This document shows, piece by piece, positions 1 through 12,281 of a DNA stretch of 64,000 bases. A program made the position numbers and the translations under genes. The notes beneath the pieces are model-generated. The model was not told where the DNA came from and did not search any database. It saw nothing but the letters and a program-made list of their open reading frames with translations. The stretch spans positions 12,157,001 to 12,221,000 of the forward strand of contig OZ005610.1 of assembly GCA_963930655.1 (NCBI GenBank), read 5' to 3'. Source of the DNA: Myrica gale. Taxonomy: Eukaryota > Streptophyta > Magnoliopsida > Fagales > Myricaceae. Within the stretch, counting starts at the first letter, position 1. The number at the start of each line of letters is the position of its first letter.

Positions 1-126
1 GCAAATGAGATGGTGCACCTATTAACTCGTTGGGCCGCCACTGAGATAATCTTAGGAGGCAATCCCTGTATTTATGAGCTTTTCCCTGATTTTGATTGGT
101 TGTATGCAGGGTTTGATCCCCCTTAA
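1..126 (+). pseudogene. LINE retrotransposon C-terminal (RNase H-like) fragment
   Basis: The open frame enters from outside the window and stops at TAA 124-126. It begins ANEMVHLLTRWA, the form taken by the last helix of the RNase H domain that ends many plant LINE polyproteins (usually AN..AH.LAR.A), followed by a short tail ending FDPP. The match to the family is from memory of its pattern, so the call is moderate. It faces the opposite way to the larger LINE remnant at 1240-3890, so the two are separate insertions or an inverted copy. Confidence 0.5.
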
Positions 127-219
127 TGATTGTTTCTTAGTTGATGAATAGGATGAGTGTTTTGATTAAAAAAATAAGTATTATGACATTACTGCTTTAT
201 TAAACATCGTAGATTTAAA

Positions 220-735
220 ATAAAGGAAATTGACAAATTGGTCCTTGAGTTTTGACCCGTTTTGCATTTTAGTCCTTAGATTTCAAATTTAAAATCTAAA
301 GTCCTTAGCTTTCATACTTTTGACGAAATAGTTCTTCCATCAGTCTGCCGTCCATATGCTTAACTACACATGAAGCGGTCAACCGGATGTATGTGTTAAA
401 AGTGAGCGGTCGACCGCTATACGACCGCTCACTTTTTACACATACATTCGGTCGACCGCTTCATGTGCCGTTAAACATATGGACGACAGACTGACGGAAG
501 TATTATTTTGTCAAAAGTATGAAACCTAAGGACTTTAGATTTGGAATTTGAAAGTGAAGGACCCATTTGCCAAATGAGTTTATGTGTCGTTAAACATATG
601 AACGACAGACTGACGGAAGTACCATTTTGTCAAAAGTATGAAACCTAAGGATTTTAGATTTGAAATTTGAAAGTGAATGACCCATTTGCCAAATGGGTAT
701 AAACCCAATGACCAAAATGTCAATTTCCCTTTAAA
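220..735. repeat. Foldback MITE, Mutator-like, with GTCGAC centre
   Basis: Both ends carry AAAGG(G)AAATTGACA in inverted orientation and long imperfect arms run inward to a centre near 400-430 made of GCGGTCGACCGC-type palindromes. The right arm is duplicated in tandem (about 470-570 and 585-690). The flanks 215-223 and 730-738 match at 8 of 9 bases, which would suit a Mutator-like 9-bp target duplication. No coding sequence is seen. Confidence 0.7.
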
Positions 736-1239
736 TAATATTGAATGTTGTCTGTGCGTACAACTCTCTTCAATTGAACCATCCAATTTAACACACACAC
801 AGATAGAATAAGATTCTGCGGATAAACTTCATGGATCACATAGTATAATTATAATATTAAAATTATATTATGAGTGTGCAATTTAAATATATTGATAATT
901 TGAAATGCTATATGTCAAATTTTATAGGTTGAAATATAAATAATAAAAAATGTAATAGTTTGAAAATGTAAAATATTTTTTTTCTAATAGGAATGTGTGA
1001 AAAGGGAAGAAATTATATGGATATAGGTTAGAAAAATTATTATACAATTGTAGTTTATTTTGGTTGTTACTTGGAAGAAAAATTAGAACATGTTTCTTGC
1101 AGCCCAACAAAACTCACCCGATCTTTTTTAATCAACAACTAGCCTTAGCATACATCAAAATGGGCAACAACCCAAGTACAAATAGGAGACAATCTAGGGG
1201 GATCAAAGTCCTCATACAACCAAGGATATTTATGCAAAG
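736..1239. other. AT-rich spacer, nothing recognised
   Basis: No gene or repeat is recognised. It separates the MITE from the 3' end of the minus-strand LINE remnant. Confidence 0.5.
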
Positions 1240-3890
1240 GCCCTAACAGCTCGGGAATGCATCCCTCCCTAAGAGGCGAAGTTGCCTATTAGACAAGATT
1301 GTGCGCCAATACATTCACACACCTAGGAGAAAAAGCAAAATAAAAACCATAATGATCCAAAACACACAACTTAATAGCAAAGATGACAGATTCAATCGCC
1401 CAAGGGCAATCAACCATATCCCGATAAATCGAGTTTATAACAATAAGAGAATCACTCTAAAAAAAACCTAGGTCCAATTATGTCTTCGTGTGACCTCTAT
1501 CCCAAGGCCTAACGTTGTAGCCTCTCCCACCACCCGATCAATCACAAGAAGCTTCATGGTCTCCTCACAAAGATGGAATGCAAGTGGTCTCGACAAACAC
1601 ACGCCACAAAAGAGAAAGAAGATCTCACCGCCACATCCACATTGATCTTTATGATACCAGCTTCTGGGGGACACCAGGAAGGGGAAAGCTTCAGGGGAAC
1701 AACCTGCCAAGCGGACACATGTTGCCAACTAACCCGACGAACATCAATCAGAACATACAAATCCACCCCAGATTTACCATGAGTAAGGCTGTTACAATAA
1801 TGTCAAACAATATCAATAGCATTGACTGCCTAGATCTAGAAATGATGCAAAATCAGAAGGAATGCCCAAGGGAGACGGGTCCAAAATGAGTGAGATCCAG
1901 TTAATGAAGGGATACGCTGAGAATGATCGAATCACCAACTGCCAAGGGGCTTCACTCTAAATACCACAACTAACTGGACAAGAGAGAAGCAAATGCTGGA
2001 TAGACTCCGGAGTTGCTTCACAAAGAGGATAAAGATGAAAGATTATCTTCCGACCCTTGAAAGTGAATAGCAGACGCAATGCGAGATCAAGTAGGAGGCA
2101 TATTCCAGGCGACCTTCCACAAGAGAAGCTTCAACCGGGCATGAACCTTCAACTTCCATAAATTTTTCCAATCTGTCGTACTTAAAGGGCTGGTAGAGGG
2201 ATCAAAGGACGACAACAGCTCTCGATATAAGGATTTAGTAGAAAAACCACCCGAAGACTCCAGTGTCCAAATCCAGCGATTATCTCGATAGGACATGTGA
2301 ATAGGAAGCTGGAGAATAAGCCTCACAGATGCGTCATCAAACTATTGAGTGAGTTGAAGCCGGTCCCATTGATGAGACAGCGGAGAAATCAAAGATGAGA
2401 CCCGAGCATCCCCCCATTCATCAAGTATAACAATACATGGCTGAGGTTGAAAATTAGGAAGACCCACCACCCACGGATCATTCCAAACCATCGTAGACTC
2501 CCCATTGCAAATCTGTTTGCAAGAACCCTTCCTAAGATGCGGTAGCAATCGAAATAGACCCTCCCATGCCCACGTCGCCACCTTAGGAGTTTGTGAATCC
2601 AAGAACACTGAGTGTCGAAGGTACTTAGCCTTGCACAAAGAAACCCACAAAGAAGACTCATCAGTAAGCAAATTCCATCCTTGGCGAGCCAAAAGAGCGA
2701 TATTCATGCGAGAGAGATATCTAATTCCCAAACCACCCATCGTCTTAGGCAAACACATCAATGGCCAAGTTTTGAGGGATAGGTTGTGAGGTTTCAGGGG
2801 GCTAAACCCCTACCAAAAATTTTTAAACTGGCGATTGATCACATCACACCACCCTTCAGGAAGGAGCAAAGAGCCCATCACATAAGCCGACATAGCAACA
2901 TCCACTGAGGAAATCAGTGAGGTACGTCCCACCTGGGAGAGCAATTTCGCTCTCTATCCAGAGAGCCTAGCAAATAATCGGTCTTTCAGATCAGCAAGCA
3001 CTTGCGATTTTGCACGTGGAAAAATCAAAGGGAAGCCCAAGTGACGAGTTTTACTAGGCAAACAAGGGAGGTGAAGAGAATTAACCAATTCTAAAGCCAG
3101 TGGACCCGAAACATTGTGGTTGAAGTGAACCGCAGACTTGGATCGGTTGAGGAGCTGACCAGACCACCTCCTATATTTCTCCAAGCAAGAATTCAGATGT
3201 GAGGCATCCTGTGCATGAGCACGAGAAAAAAAATAAAACACCATCGGTGAAGAACAAATGAGATATAGTAGGGGCTACCGAATTAATCTTGATGCCTCGA
3301 ATCAGGTTGGTCATTCCAGCTCGAGTAATAAGCCGAGAGAGAACATCTGACACCAGAAGAAACACGAACGAAGACAGGGGGTCACCCTACCTTAATCCCC
3401 GAGAGGCAGTAAAATGACCAAATGGATTACCTTGGAGGAGAATCGAAAACTGGGGTGTAGATATGCACTGCTCAATCAGCTTGACACAGTGGGGAGAAAA
3501 ACCAAACTGTTGGAGAACAGTCAACAGAAAGGACCACTCCACGCGATCGTAGGCTTTCTTCATGTCTCCCTTTATTTCCATCCAACCCATACACCCAGAT
3601 TTATGCTTCATAATGTGGAAAAGTTCAACGACAACTAAATAGTTATCTTGAATGTGGCATCCAGGCATGAACACCATTTGATTGGGACAAATCAAATTAC
3701 ACAACAAAGGTTTCAAGTGATCTTCTAGCAGCTTGGCAATAAGTTTGTAAAGGACATTACACAAACTTATCGGTCGAAATTCTGAAGGCAAAACATGATG
3801 ATCATTCTTGAAAATAAGAACCAAGTTCGTTTGGTTAAGCTCGGATAGTAACGAGCCGGCAAAATTCATCCGATTGTTTGGTGGTTTACA
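1240..3890 (-). pseudogene. Degenerate 5'-truncated LINE (L1-type) reverse transcriptase
   Basis: Reading the minus strand from 3890 down gives the order of a plant L1-type polyprotein in broken frames. Reverse transcriptase fingers and palm come first (FRPISLCNVLYKLIAKLL, then DMKKAYDRVEWSFL near 3600-3500), followed by the motif-C block near 3270, the thumb/connection with LPKTMGGLGIRYLSRMN (about 2755-2705), a zf-RVT-like segment (about 2330-2090) and an RNase H start (about 1690-1600). The expected F/YADD catalytic motif reads FFTDG, so the second Asp is lost. There are stops and frameshifts near 3240, 2950, 2790 and 2340. No endonuclease domain is present upstream, which fits the 5' truncation typical of LINEs. 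It cannot be active. Confidence 0.85.
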
Positions 3891-4120
3891 CTATTAACTC
3901 TATTATTCTTTTTTTTGAGAAATGAACTGAATTTTCACCTCCTTAAATAATCCACCTATGTCATCTCCATGTAACCCACAATCCTTCAAAATTAAAACGT
4001 GAAGAATCAGAGAAACTAAAAAATAAAATAAAAATACAAACAAAAGTCAACTATTCTCAGAAGAAGAAAAAAGAGGCCAATGTTGAAGGGCGACTCCTTG
4101 TGGAGGGAATGGCTGGAAAA
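3891..4120. other. AT-rich spacer
   Basis: Short AT-rich stretch with nothing recognised. Confidence 0.4.
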
Positions 4121-4637
4121 TGAGATTTGTTTTGAATAAATATACTTTACACTCTCTAATTTTGAAGGTCTTGATACTTTACATTCTTGTCTATTATTTT
4201 TATCACACTGCATCCATCAATTATTGATTTCAAACATTTTGCACCTTTCATTAAAATTTCTGTCAGATTGGACTGTCATTTTGCACATCAAAAAATCATT
4301 TTCCATCCAAATTAACCGAAAATTTTAAAGGAGAATGCAAACTATATAAAATCAATATAGTTTGCACTCTCTAATTTGTTTTGAAGGAGAATGCAAACTA
4401 TGAGATTTGTTTTGAATAAATATATTTTACACTCTCTAATTTTGAAGGTCTTGATACTTTGCATTCTTGTCTATTATTTTTATCACACTGCATCCATCAA
4501 TTATTGATTTCAAACACTTTGCACCTTTCATTAAAATTTCTGTCAGATTGGACTGTCATTTTGTACATCAAAAAATCATTTTCCATCCAAATTAACCGAA
4601 AATTTTAAAGGAGAATGCAAACTATATAAAATCAATA
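4121..4637. repeat. 280-bp tandem duplication of MITE-like sequence
   Basis: The segment 4121-4356 recurs almost unchanged at 4401-4636, an offset of 280 bases. The joint contains a third partial copy of the segment end. The unit shares phrases such as TTTGCACCTTTC and TTGGACTGTCATTTT with the foldback element at 60732-61094, so it is probably a rearranged member of that MITE family. Confidence 0.75.
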
Positions 4638-4639
4638 GT

Positions 4640-4974
4640 TGATACGTACAATGTGACAAAAATAATAATTTGAGGTGCTAAGTGTATTTGTTTTACTTAA
4701 TGAAAAAGAAAGTGGTACGATGGTCCGGCCCACTTAAACTCGAATACTCATAACGTGGTGAGAGAGGCGACTTGAGATGGGACTTCCTCGCTTCTCTTCC
4801 CTTAGTGCACCACCCCCTCGGCAAAGGAGGTGGTACATAGAGGGCGGGCAAGAGAGGCGACTTAAAAAAAATTATTTATTTGAATAGTGTCAAGATCAGC
4901 TACAATTCACGCTACACACAAAACATAAGTGGTTGAAATTTGACTACAATTTGAGCTTTTGGCAATAGTTGTTC
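4640..4974. other. Spacer, nothing recognised
   Basis: No gene is seen. A GC-richer patch near 4720-4855 has an imperfect repeat of GAGAGGCGACTT (about 4761 and 4850). Confidence 0.35.
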
Positions 4975-5204
4975 CGACAATGCCGCTGATGATGGCTCCA
5001 CCTGGTGCTCCTTCGTTACCCAGATCAATTGAATGCCATTCCAAGGCCTCCTGTAACTGCAGCCACAACAGTTCCTGGAAGTACAGCACTACCTGCATCC
5101 AATGGTGCACCGCCATTATATCAAGTCAATCCACCAACATCGACAAGTGGAGGCTATGATAGTCTCAATGCGAATGCCCCAAGCTCCTGAGGCTAATCAT
5201 TAGC
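4975..5204 (+). pseudogene. 3'-terminal fragment of a U1 snRNP protein C gene
   Basis: Across three frames this reads as the proline-rich tail of plant U1-C, the U1 snRNP subunit that helps recognise 5' splice sites: MMAPPGAPS, then NAIPRPPV..., VPGSTALPASNGAPP, TSGGYDSLNANA and a final QAPEANH stop at 5202-5204. At least two frame changes are needed, near 5015 and near 5180 where one extra C separates NANA from QAPEANH. The zinc-finger N-terminus is absent. Identity rests on recall of the family's C-terminal pattern. It may be a 5'-truncated retrocopy or a piece carried by a transposon. Confidence 0.55.
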
Positions 5205-6764
5205 CTTGACAAACTGGTTGGTTTTTCTGCTATTAACAATATCTAAAGGAATGGAAATAGCAACTTTGATCTCCCATTCTCTGCTGAAGGATTAGAAATT
5301 GGTTCTTGCAAGAAACTCCTTTGAAGAGATTAAACGTAAATGAGGAGAGGACAAGAGAGAAGGGGAGAGGGGATGGACAAAGTAGGCGTGCTACTCTTTC
5401 TTTCTGCACAAGTAGGAACACTACTATCTCGAACAAGAATGAAACATAAGCCACTCTGTTTCAGATTATATAGCAACGAGTGTCCTCAAGAAGTAATTAC
5501 AAACTCCCAAATCCTAGTATAGATGCTTACAAAGTAGGAGACAAGAATCTGGTGCACACTTCCACGGAAATTTGGCACCAATCCTATATGCAAAAGATTC
5601 TATGATCACCATGAACGCTTGGGTGAATTGGCACTGACATAACATTTACAACAAAAATGATCACCATTCCCTTTCCATCGGAATGCTGATTTTGCTTCAA
5701 AAATGATAACCCTTCCCTTTCGGTCATCTTTCCTTGATCATATGTTAAAGAGTGACTGCTCTTCACTTAGATGTCTGAAGAGTTCATCTATGTGACTGCA
5801 AAAATGTAAAGCTATGACTAGTAAGCGATTGGCTTCTTCATCATGCGCTAGAGTGATTCCTTTTGACTTGATTTATGAAGAGCTTATGTCTGTCATTGGG
5901 AAGACGCATAAAGAAGTGTTAGGAAATCAAGTAGCTGAAAAGAAGCACTATCTTTCCAGATAAGAGTAGTATACACTCATAGAAACACAAGAAACAGTAG
6001 CATGAACTTGTACACTGATACATAGTCACTCTTTAACACAATATCTAACATGGTATGCCCTTGCTATTGCAAGCACCGCCCTGGCTAGCCCTGCAATCGA
6101 TCATTATCCATTGTTTACCATTTCCTCTCACTTCTGATTTGATTTGGATTCAATAATAAGGGTAAAATCCGAATAGGCCTTAATAAACAGATCACATTTA
6201 ATAATTGCATTAATGAGTTTGATGGATGGCCTAGATCAAGTTATGCAAAAAGTAAATAAATAAATAGACAAAAATGGAGCAGTTGAACCTTTAATGCCCT
6301 TAACTAACTAGATTTGGGCTATCGATGTAACTCATTAATACAGTAGCTAATGAAATTTGTTTATTAGAACCTGTTAGGATTTTACTCTTAGGACTCAATC
6401 CGAATCCCTTCTAATTGGCCTAGATAAGTTACTGATGAACTTGATAGTTATCTATCATCTTCACCGGATCCAATTTCCAAGTAATCTGGTGAGATCTTTC
6501 ACACTTGTTACTATTCTAAAGTTAAACTGAGCATCTATTGGGGGAATTAACTCCTGTCTGGCTACGCTTTTGTTGCACTGATGGAAAATATGTTACATAA
6601 TTCTTTAGTAATTTTTCTTCTATATCCTCTTAAAGCCATGGAAAACACTTTCATGGTAGATACGAGCTAATGATGAGTTAGCATTGACTCAGATTTCGAG
6701 AGCCAGTTGAATGTTGGATCCAAACTATCCCCTTGATGTGCACTTGAATATTAAAACTTAGCTG
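5205..6764. other. Intergenic region, no gene recognised
   Basis: I see no convincing coding exon on either strand. The part next to 6764 is downstream of the BRCT gene and should contain its 3' untranslated region. The part next to 5205 may be the 3' untranslated remnant of the U1-C fragment. Confidence 0.5.
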
Positions 6765-9700
6765 TCAAGCCAATACTGACCTTCCATATTCCAGATTCTG
6801 AACAACTATCCCTTTCAGTAGAAGCTCTGGACTGTAAACTGCTGCTCCTGAAAATCACGGGTGGTCCCTTGGAGTGTTTAGAACAATTATTGACTGTTTG
6901 TTTGGTAAGAAAAAGGCAGATGGTATATGTATACCTCTCTCAAGGAAAGGCCTGCAGATTGCATTATCTTCTTCACAAGAAATAATCAAAAGATCACCTA
7001 GGACTGTTTGATCCAGTATTGCAGATATCAGATTTCTCTCCACTGGCTGAGGATCATAGAATAGAAATGTTAGATATTCAATAAAGAGGGGTCTATTACA
7101 TAGAGAATCATTTCATGAAGAAGGCAGGGAAACACTCTTTATAAAGTAGATTTAACCACGTTAGTACAGGCGCTACTTTGCTACCAACACAAACTACTAG
7201 CTTGCTAGCTGTGAACTTACAAATCTGAATAGATACACGTACCTGGCCCTGTGCGGCCTTGACCAAGCTCGTAATCATTTCTTTATCGGGTTTAACACTA
7301 GGGGTAACGAGGACTCTTTGACCCTACCAGAAATCAGTGTGTAAAAACGCCTCAAATCATAAGACAAACACCAAAACCAATCGGCAGGCAAGCCAAATAT
7401 CCATCTGGTTAGAGCCAAACTAAGAACACCTACCTTTAGAAGCGGATGTTTTTTGGCACGTGCCAATGAAGCAGGCATGCAAAAGCCAATTTCTTTTTCT
7501 TTTTTGTCATCTCTCAGAATGTAATTTTTCTCGTCAATGAGACAGCTGGCTTGCCCACAGCTCTCTAGCCATAAATGTGTCACCACTGGTTTACCAAGAG
7601 CAATGGCTTCCAACATATTCCTTGTCCGTGCAAATTCATCTGCGACAAAATGTGTGGCATCCCTGCAACACGATGCAATGGATATGCCCAGCCGTGCCAG
7701 AATCTGTAAGGAGAAAATCATCAGTAGTTGACACTTGACATGTAACCCATAAACCGATAAAATTAGATGGAAAAAGCGAGGATAACCATTTTGTTTGCAG
7801 TGTACCAATATATAAGAAGAGCGTTTTAATTCAAAAGGATTCCAAGATTGACCTTTTTCTGTTGCCTGATAATATTGTTGTCCAAATGCTGGCTAAACAG
7901 GACTCGTACATATGCCATGTCTCTTCGCCTTCTCAAGTCTTTCCATGGAAGATCGGGTATCGACTCAGGGACACCTAGTCTTATAAGCTCTTTCAAGAGA
8001 GACGATTTTGGTAGGTTTTTGTTGCATGGTTGTCTGGGGTAATCATGAGAGATACAATTTGATGATGCCACACGTATGCCTTCGGGGGAGCTAAATGCAG
8101 TGTTACTTTCTGAACCAGATGGTTCAATAGTCTTGTTTGATAATGCTATAAACTCGTGGTTTTTTCCTGCAACATCAGAAAATGTAGAATCTCTATCAAG
8201 ATTTCCATTTAGCATTGAGGCCCTGGCTCTACACAAAGCTGTAGGAAACAATCTTGTGGTAATAACGGCTGATTCACAGTTAGAAATTGGACCTGCTGAA
8301 CCTGGTTCATCTAAGTCTTGCCCTAACCCGTTTCTGTCAGATTCACTTTCAGATGAATGCCAACATGGCAATGTATGCACTGATGACCCTGCTTTCCCCG
8401 TCACTTTGTCATTGTCTTCTGACATTTTTTGACTGTTAATCGAATGAATATTGCTGTCTTTTCCATCTACTGTTGAACATGGGTCATATGTTTTATCCGC
8501 TCCATTTGTACGTCTTCTTACATAATGACACGTTCTTTTCCCTCTAGGATATCTCCATGGATTTGACCTTAAATTACTGGTAGAGACTGTGATTTCTGAA
8601 ATGGATTGACCTTTTTGATTCAATTTTCTGTTCCCAGCTTTCCAAGATGAACTAGGATCCAATTTGGAACATTTTTTGCTGGCACTCAAACCTTCAACTG
8701 GATCAGCAACTAAGCGGTTCCTCTTTCTTCTGTACTGAATCATATTATGATCCTTTATCGTTTCCCCTCGATCATCTAAATGATCCTTAGTCTTTATGAA
8801 CTTACTATCGGACATCGATTGCCTGGTTTGATGGACAACAGAAGATAAATCCATACACTTTCCATCGGGCTGTCCTTTGCCATGCAAGATTGGTTCCCCA
8901 GATATAGATGCGCACATATCAATCTCGAACTCTCTACATATGGTCGTTCCAGAAGATCCATCTACCTTTCTATGCTTGGTAGGCTTATCACATCTTTTTC
9001 CTGAACTTTCATTTTCAATAGCAGACTTTCGACAATGCAACTGCCTCACAGCAGATGACTTACCTCCTTTCACTCTAGCAGTCATCGCCAACTCAACATC
9101 AACCTTAGTATCAGAGTGCTTATGTATTGAACTGGAACTTTCTCTAGTAGTTATTCTAGCAGAACGCTTTCTTCGCGTTGACTTTCTCCCTATGTCTACT
9201 ATATCAGGACAATAACTCTTTTGAAAGAAAGAATGTGCTGAATGAGCTTCGTTCGCATTTATACCTCTTGCAGACTGATCGTGGTTGTTTTCTGGACCTT
9301 GATGAGCATCACCAAAACTGGAGCTAGCTGGGGGCCCAAATGCGAGAGCTTCCATAGCCTCAGCAGCCACTTGAGTGCTAAAACCAACATCAAACACGTG
9401 GGATGTATCTCTTTCTAGATCATTAGCTTCCAGCTTCTGTCCTATTAACCTTGCATCCACCTGATCATCCAATTCCTTGACAGAGTTGTTCTCAGTTACG
9501 TCTCCTGTCCTGCTAATCTCTGTGGAGCTGCAAAAAGTAGATCTTGACTCACTACAAGTATAATTCATTATTTCCTTACAGATGTTGGGAGACTCGTTCT
9601 CTTTGTGATCATTAACTAAGCTGTCATCTCTGTTATTCTGTAGATCCCTAGTCTCTGGATACCTTGTCACAGATGTCTGCCTGCAGCCTCCAAACACAAA

Positions 9701-10996
9701 AAATGCTTCTGTCCTCCTGCTAAAAGGTTCATCAACCTCTCCGTGCTGATCACTATCAGTCCATTCAAACGTTTCTGCTTTTACAAGAGGGGATCTTTGT
9801 TTTATTCTCTGTACCAAAGTGTGAGGTCCCTTTGCACTAGAGACAGGAGGCGATTTCTCCCTAATGGCAGTCTCTATGCGGTGAACTCTGGGGGATGAGA
9901 CCACTTTGTTAACTAACAAAAAGTGATCCACAAAATCAAGGGCATTTTTTTGAGATGATTCCCCCGGTTCCTGAGACCTGACGTAGTTTAACCTTCGAAA
10001 GTAGTGATCACACCCGGGTGAATGGGATGGAGTTTTTGCCCCGCTAATGGACTTGAAATACATCGGGGATACTTTGTTCCCTACAAGAAAATCCACAGAA
10101 TAGTACAAATTTAATTGGTTTTCCCCCAGAAAGATACACGGACTCCATATTGCACTAAAATTTTGAGCTCATTTGTAGAACATGCTTCCCACAAGCCCAG
10201 AAGAAAATGAACATACTTCACACGAACATGTAATAATACTCGAAAGTGACTATCGAACTTATATTTCATGCATCTAGTAATACTAACCTGCATTGCGTTT
10301 TTCACGGTCAGAGTCATCAGAATCCGCCACCCCGGCCCTCACTTGCTTCCTAAGTGAACTGAGCTGCTCCTTCTCCAAGTCCAGCACATTCCCTTTGAAT
10401 CTTCGACCAGCTTTACCATCCACAACGCTGTTATTTACTTTACGCCCTTGCGCTCCCTCATCCTCACTGTCAAGCACTACTTCTTCCCCATGCCCACATA
10501 ATACACCAACCCTCGGGTTCTCAACCACACAATCAGCATTTCCCTCGAGCTCCGTGTCCAAATCAAGATTCTCCAATTGGCTTTCAGCCAAGGGACTATC
10601 AAGCACAACAGTATCTTCAAAGGGTAACGTATTTTGTAAATTTTGGTACCCAACTTCTCTCGTATCATTAGCTTCTTCATTTCCTAATTTTGCACACACG
10701 AAAAACAAATAAATATCTACTTAGACCAATTCATCTGCATATGAATATTGATCATTATCTATTCCACATAAGGATTAAAAGCTGGAAAACAAAAATCCAC
10801 GATCTTTTATTTATACAATAGAAACGCCAAATTGACAATAATGATCGGAGAAAGAAAGTCTTTCAGTTATTGGCCAACGTACAGGGCAGATGAATCAACA
10901 GAGAAAGAAAGAAAAGGTATTACCAGACGTTGGTGACGACGGGGTCTGAGATTGAAAGTGAAGAATCTGAGTCTCAGTGCCGCTATGATCGGCCAT
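6765..10996 (-). CDS. Tandem BRCT-domain nuclear protein (PTIP/MDC1-like)
   Basis: Seven exons join in phase: 10924-10996, 10288-10683, 7853-10080, 7434-7703, 7243-7323, 6935-7046 and 6765-6847. This gives 3243 nt or 1080 residues, with GT-AG at every intron. The start MADHSGTETQILHFQSQTP is the only ATG that splices in frame to exon 2. Residues 1-160 are acidic with SQ/TQ sites. The single 2228-nt exon 3 encodes a long, polar, largely disordered middle rich in Ser, Lys and Arg. Residues about 880-1070 hold two C-terminal BRCT repeats: GISIASCCRDATHFVADEF and PVVTHLWLESC in the first, GQRVLVTPSVKPDKEMI and GDLLIISCEED in the second. C-terminal BRCT pairs bind phosphoserine, so a DNA-damage or chromatin adaptor role is inferred; Arabidopsis has similar BRCT repair-type proteins. 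The last exon ends at TGA 6765-6767. GGAAG/GTCAGT just before it could be a further donor, so the extreme C-terminus is less sure. Confidence 0.9.
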
Positions 10997-11260
10997 TGTC
11001 AGTACTGTCAACCGTGTTGGCCTTTGTGTTACATGCTTTTTAATAAAGCGTTGAGGAATATCAAAATACTCCTAAGAAAACGAAGTAATCCGGGAACAGA
11101 GAATACAGAATTCACAGGTTTTAGAGGCTTATGAGAGTGTTTGGAGGGATTGCGGAAATGAAAGAGGGAGTGGGAAGATTTCAGGTTCGACAGTTTTCGG
11201 AGGGAAATGTATTGTATTAAAAGGTTGAAATTAAAAAATCATATTAATCAGTAAATCAGC
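10997..11260 (-). promoter_or_regulatory. Likely 5' UTR and promoter of the BRCT gene
   Basis: This is the DNA upstream of the start codon at 10996. No TATA box was assigned. A tRNA-like locus begins at 11261 on the opposite strand, which limits the compact upstream region. Confidence 0.4.
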
Positions 11261-11333
11261 GGGCATCCAAGGTCTAGTGGTATGATTCTCGCTTTGGGTG
11301 CGAGAGGACCCGAGTTCAATTCTCGGAATGACC
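11261..11333 (+). tRNA. tRNA-Pro(UGG)-like gene, probably decayed
   Basis: The D-arm GTCTAGTGGTATGAT, the anticodon loop TTTGGGT (anticodon TGG, proline) and the T-arm with CCGAG/CTCGG stems and GTTCAATTC (B box) are all present. The acceptor stem GGGCATC against AATGACC has two mismatches and there are about two extra bases before the D-arm, so it may be a pseudogene. Its 3' flank is repeated inverted beside the minus-strand copy at 13152-13221. Confidence 0.55.
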
Positions 11334-11522
11334 CAAGTTTACATTTTATTTGGATTTGCTTTTAAGCGAAGTATTGGCCGTTTTATACATCCAAACTCGC
11401 ATTCCCAAACTCAACAAAAACGTCTCAAGCCCGGCTGAATCAATGCGGTCGTTTTCATAGGCGGATCCAAGGGGTGCGGCCATGGGCGGGTGCCCGCTAA
11501 AAATAATTATTATATGTAAAAA

Positions 11523-11705
11523 AAATTATTATTATTTTTTATTATAAGTTGGCCTAGGCCTATGGGGATCCTAAAAAAATTATTTTTATTTTTTATTATA
11601 AGTTGGCCTGGGCCTATGGGGATCCTAAAAAAAATTATTTTTATTTTTTATTATAAATTGGTATGGGCCTATGGGAGCTAGATCCCCATAGGCCCAGGCC
11701 AACCC
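11523..11705. repeat. Tandem repeat, about 57-bp unit x3, with inverted tail
   Basis: Three copies of an AT-rich run followed by GGCCTGGGCCTATGGGGATCC occur in a row. They end in an inverted partial copy (GATCCCCATAGGCCCAGGCC near 11682), so the array can fold on itself. It is internal to the hAT-like element. Confidence 0.7.
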
Positions 11706-12281
11706 TGGTTTTAAGTGTGTATTGATTGTCTTTACTTCTAATAGCCTTGACCGGTTAAAGGTGCTAGATAAATCATCAGATGGTTTTTACTTGGCAAATG
11801 TGAACCTCATTCTACGTGGACCTGGACCACCTAGTGCTAGAGAAATAAAGTATTTTGGGCCTCTTTTCCTGGAAATGAGTATACGTGTATCTTAGTTATA
11901 CATGCTGCCTCTTTATTACTTATTTCTTTTAGTTTTTAAAGTATATTTTCTTTAGAATGTAAGATTTGACAATTTGATATTTGCATCTTAACTGGACATT
12001 GTGAGGCAACTAGTGCTTTGATCAAACCTAATTAATGTCTTTGCAGTTGAATACTAACGATGGTAAATCCTCTGGTAGCCTATAGGACACTGGTAATTTA
12101 TTGAACAATTTGGGTAATTATAGTTAACAGCAAATTCTCCATACTATTATATGAATTATAATGCAATACTTCTCCGTTATTTTTGTCCATACTATTTTTG
12201 TAGTACTTGATACTGAAAATTCTAGTGTATATCCCCCTTGACTATCAGCTCCCTCTCAATCTCATTATTTAGATTTTTTAC

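Noticed and set aside
4975..5204. SUF4-like zinc finger protein tail
   Set aside because: First considered because of Pro-rich wording, but the ending QAPEANH and the SMM/MMAPPGAPS wording fit U1 snRNP C better.
10293..10712. Ser-rich plus-strand frame of 139 residues
   Set aside because: It is antisense to exon 2 of the BRCT gene, whose splice junctions fit.
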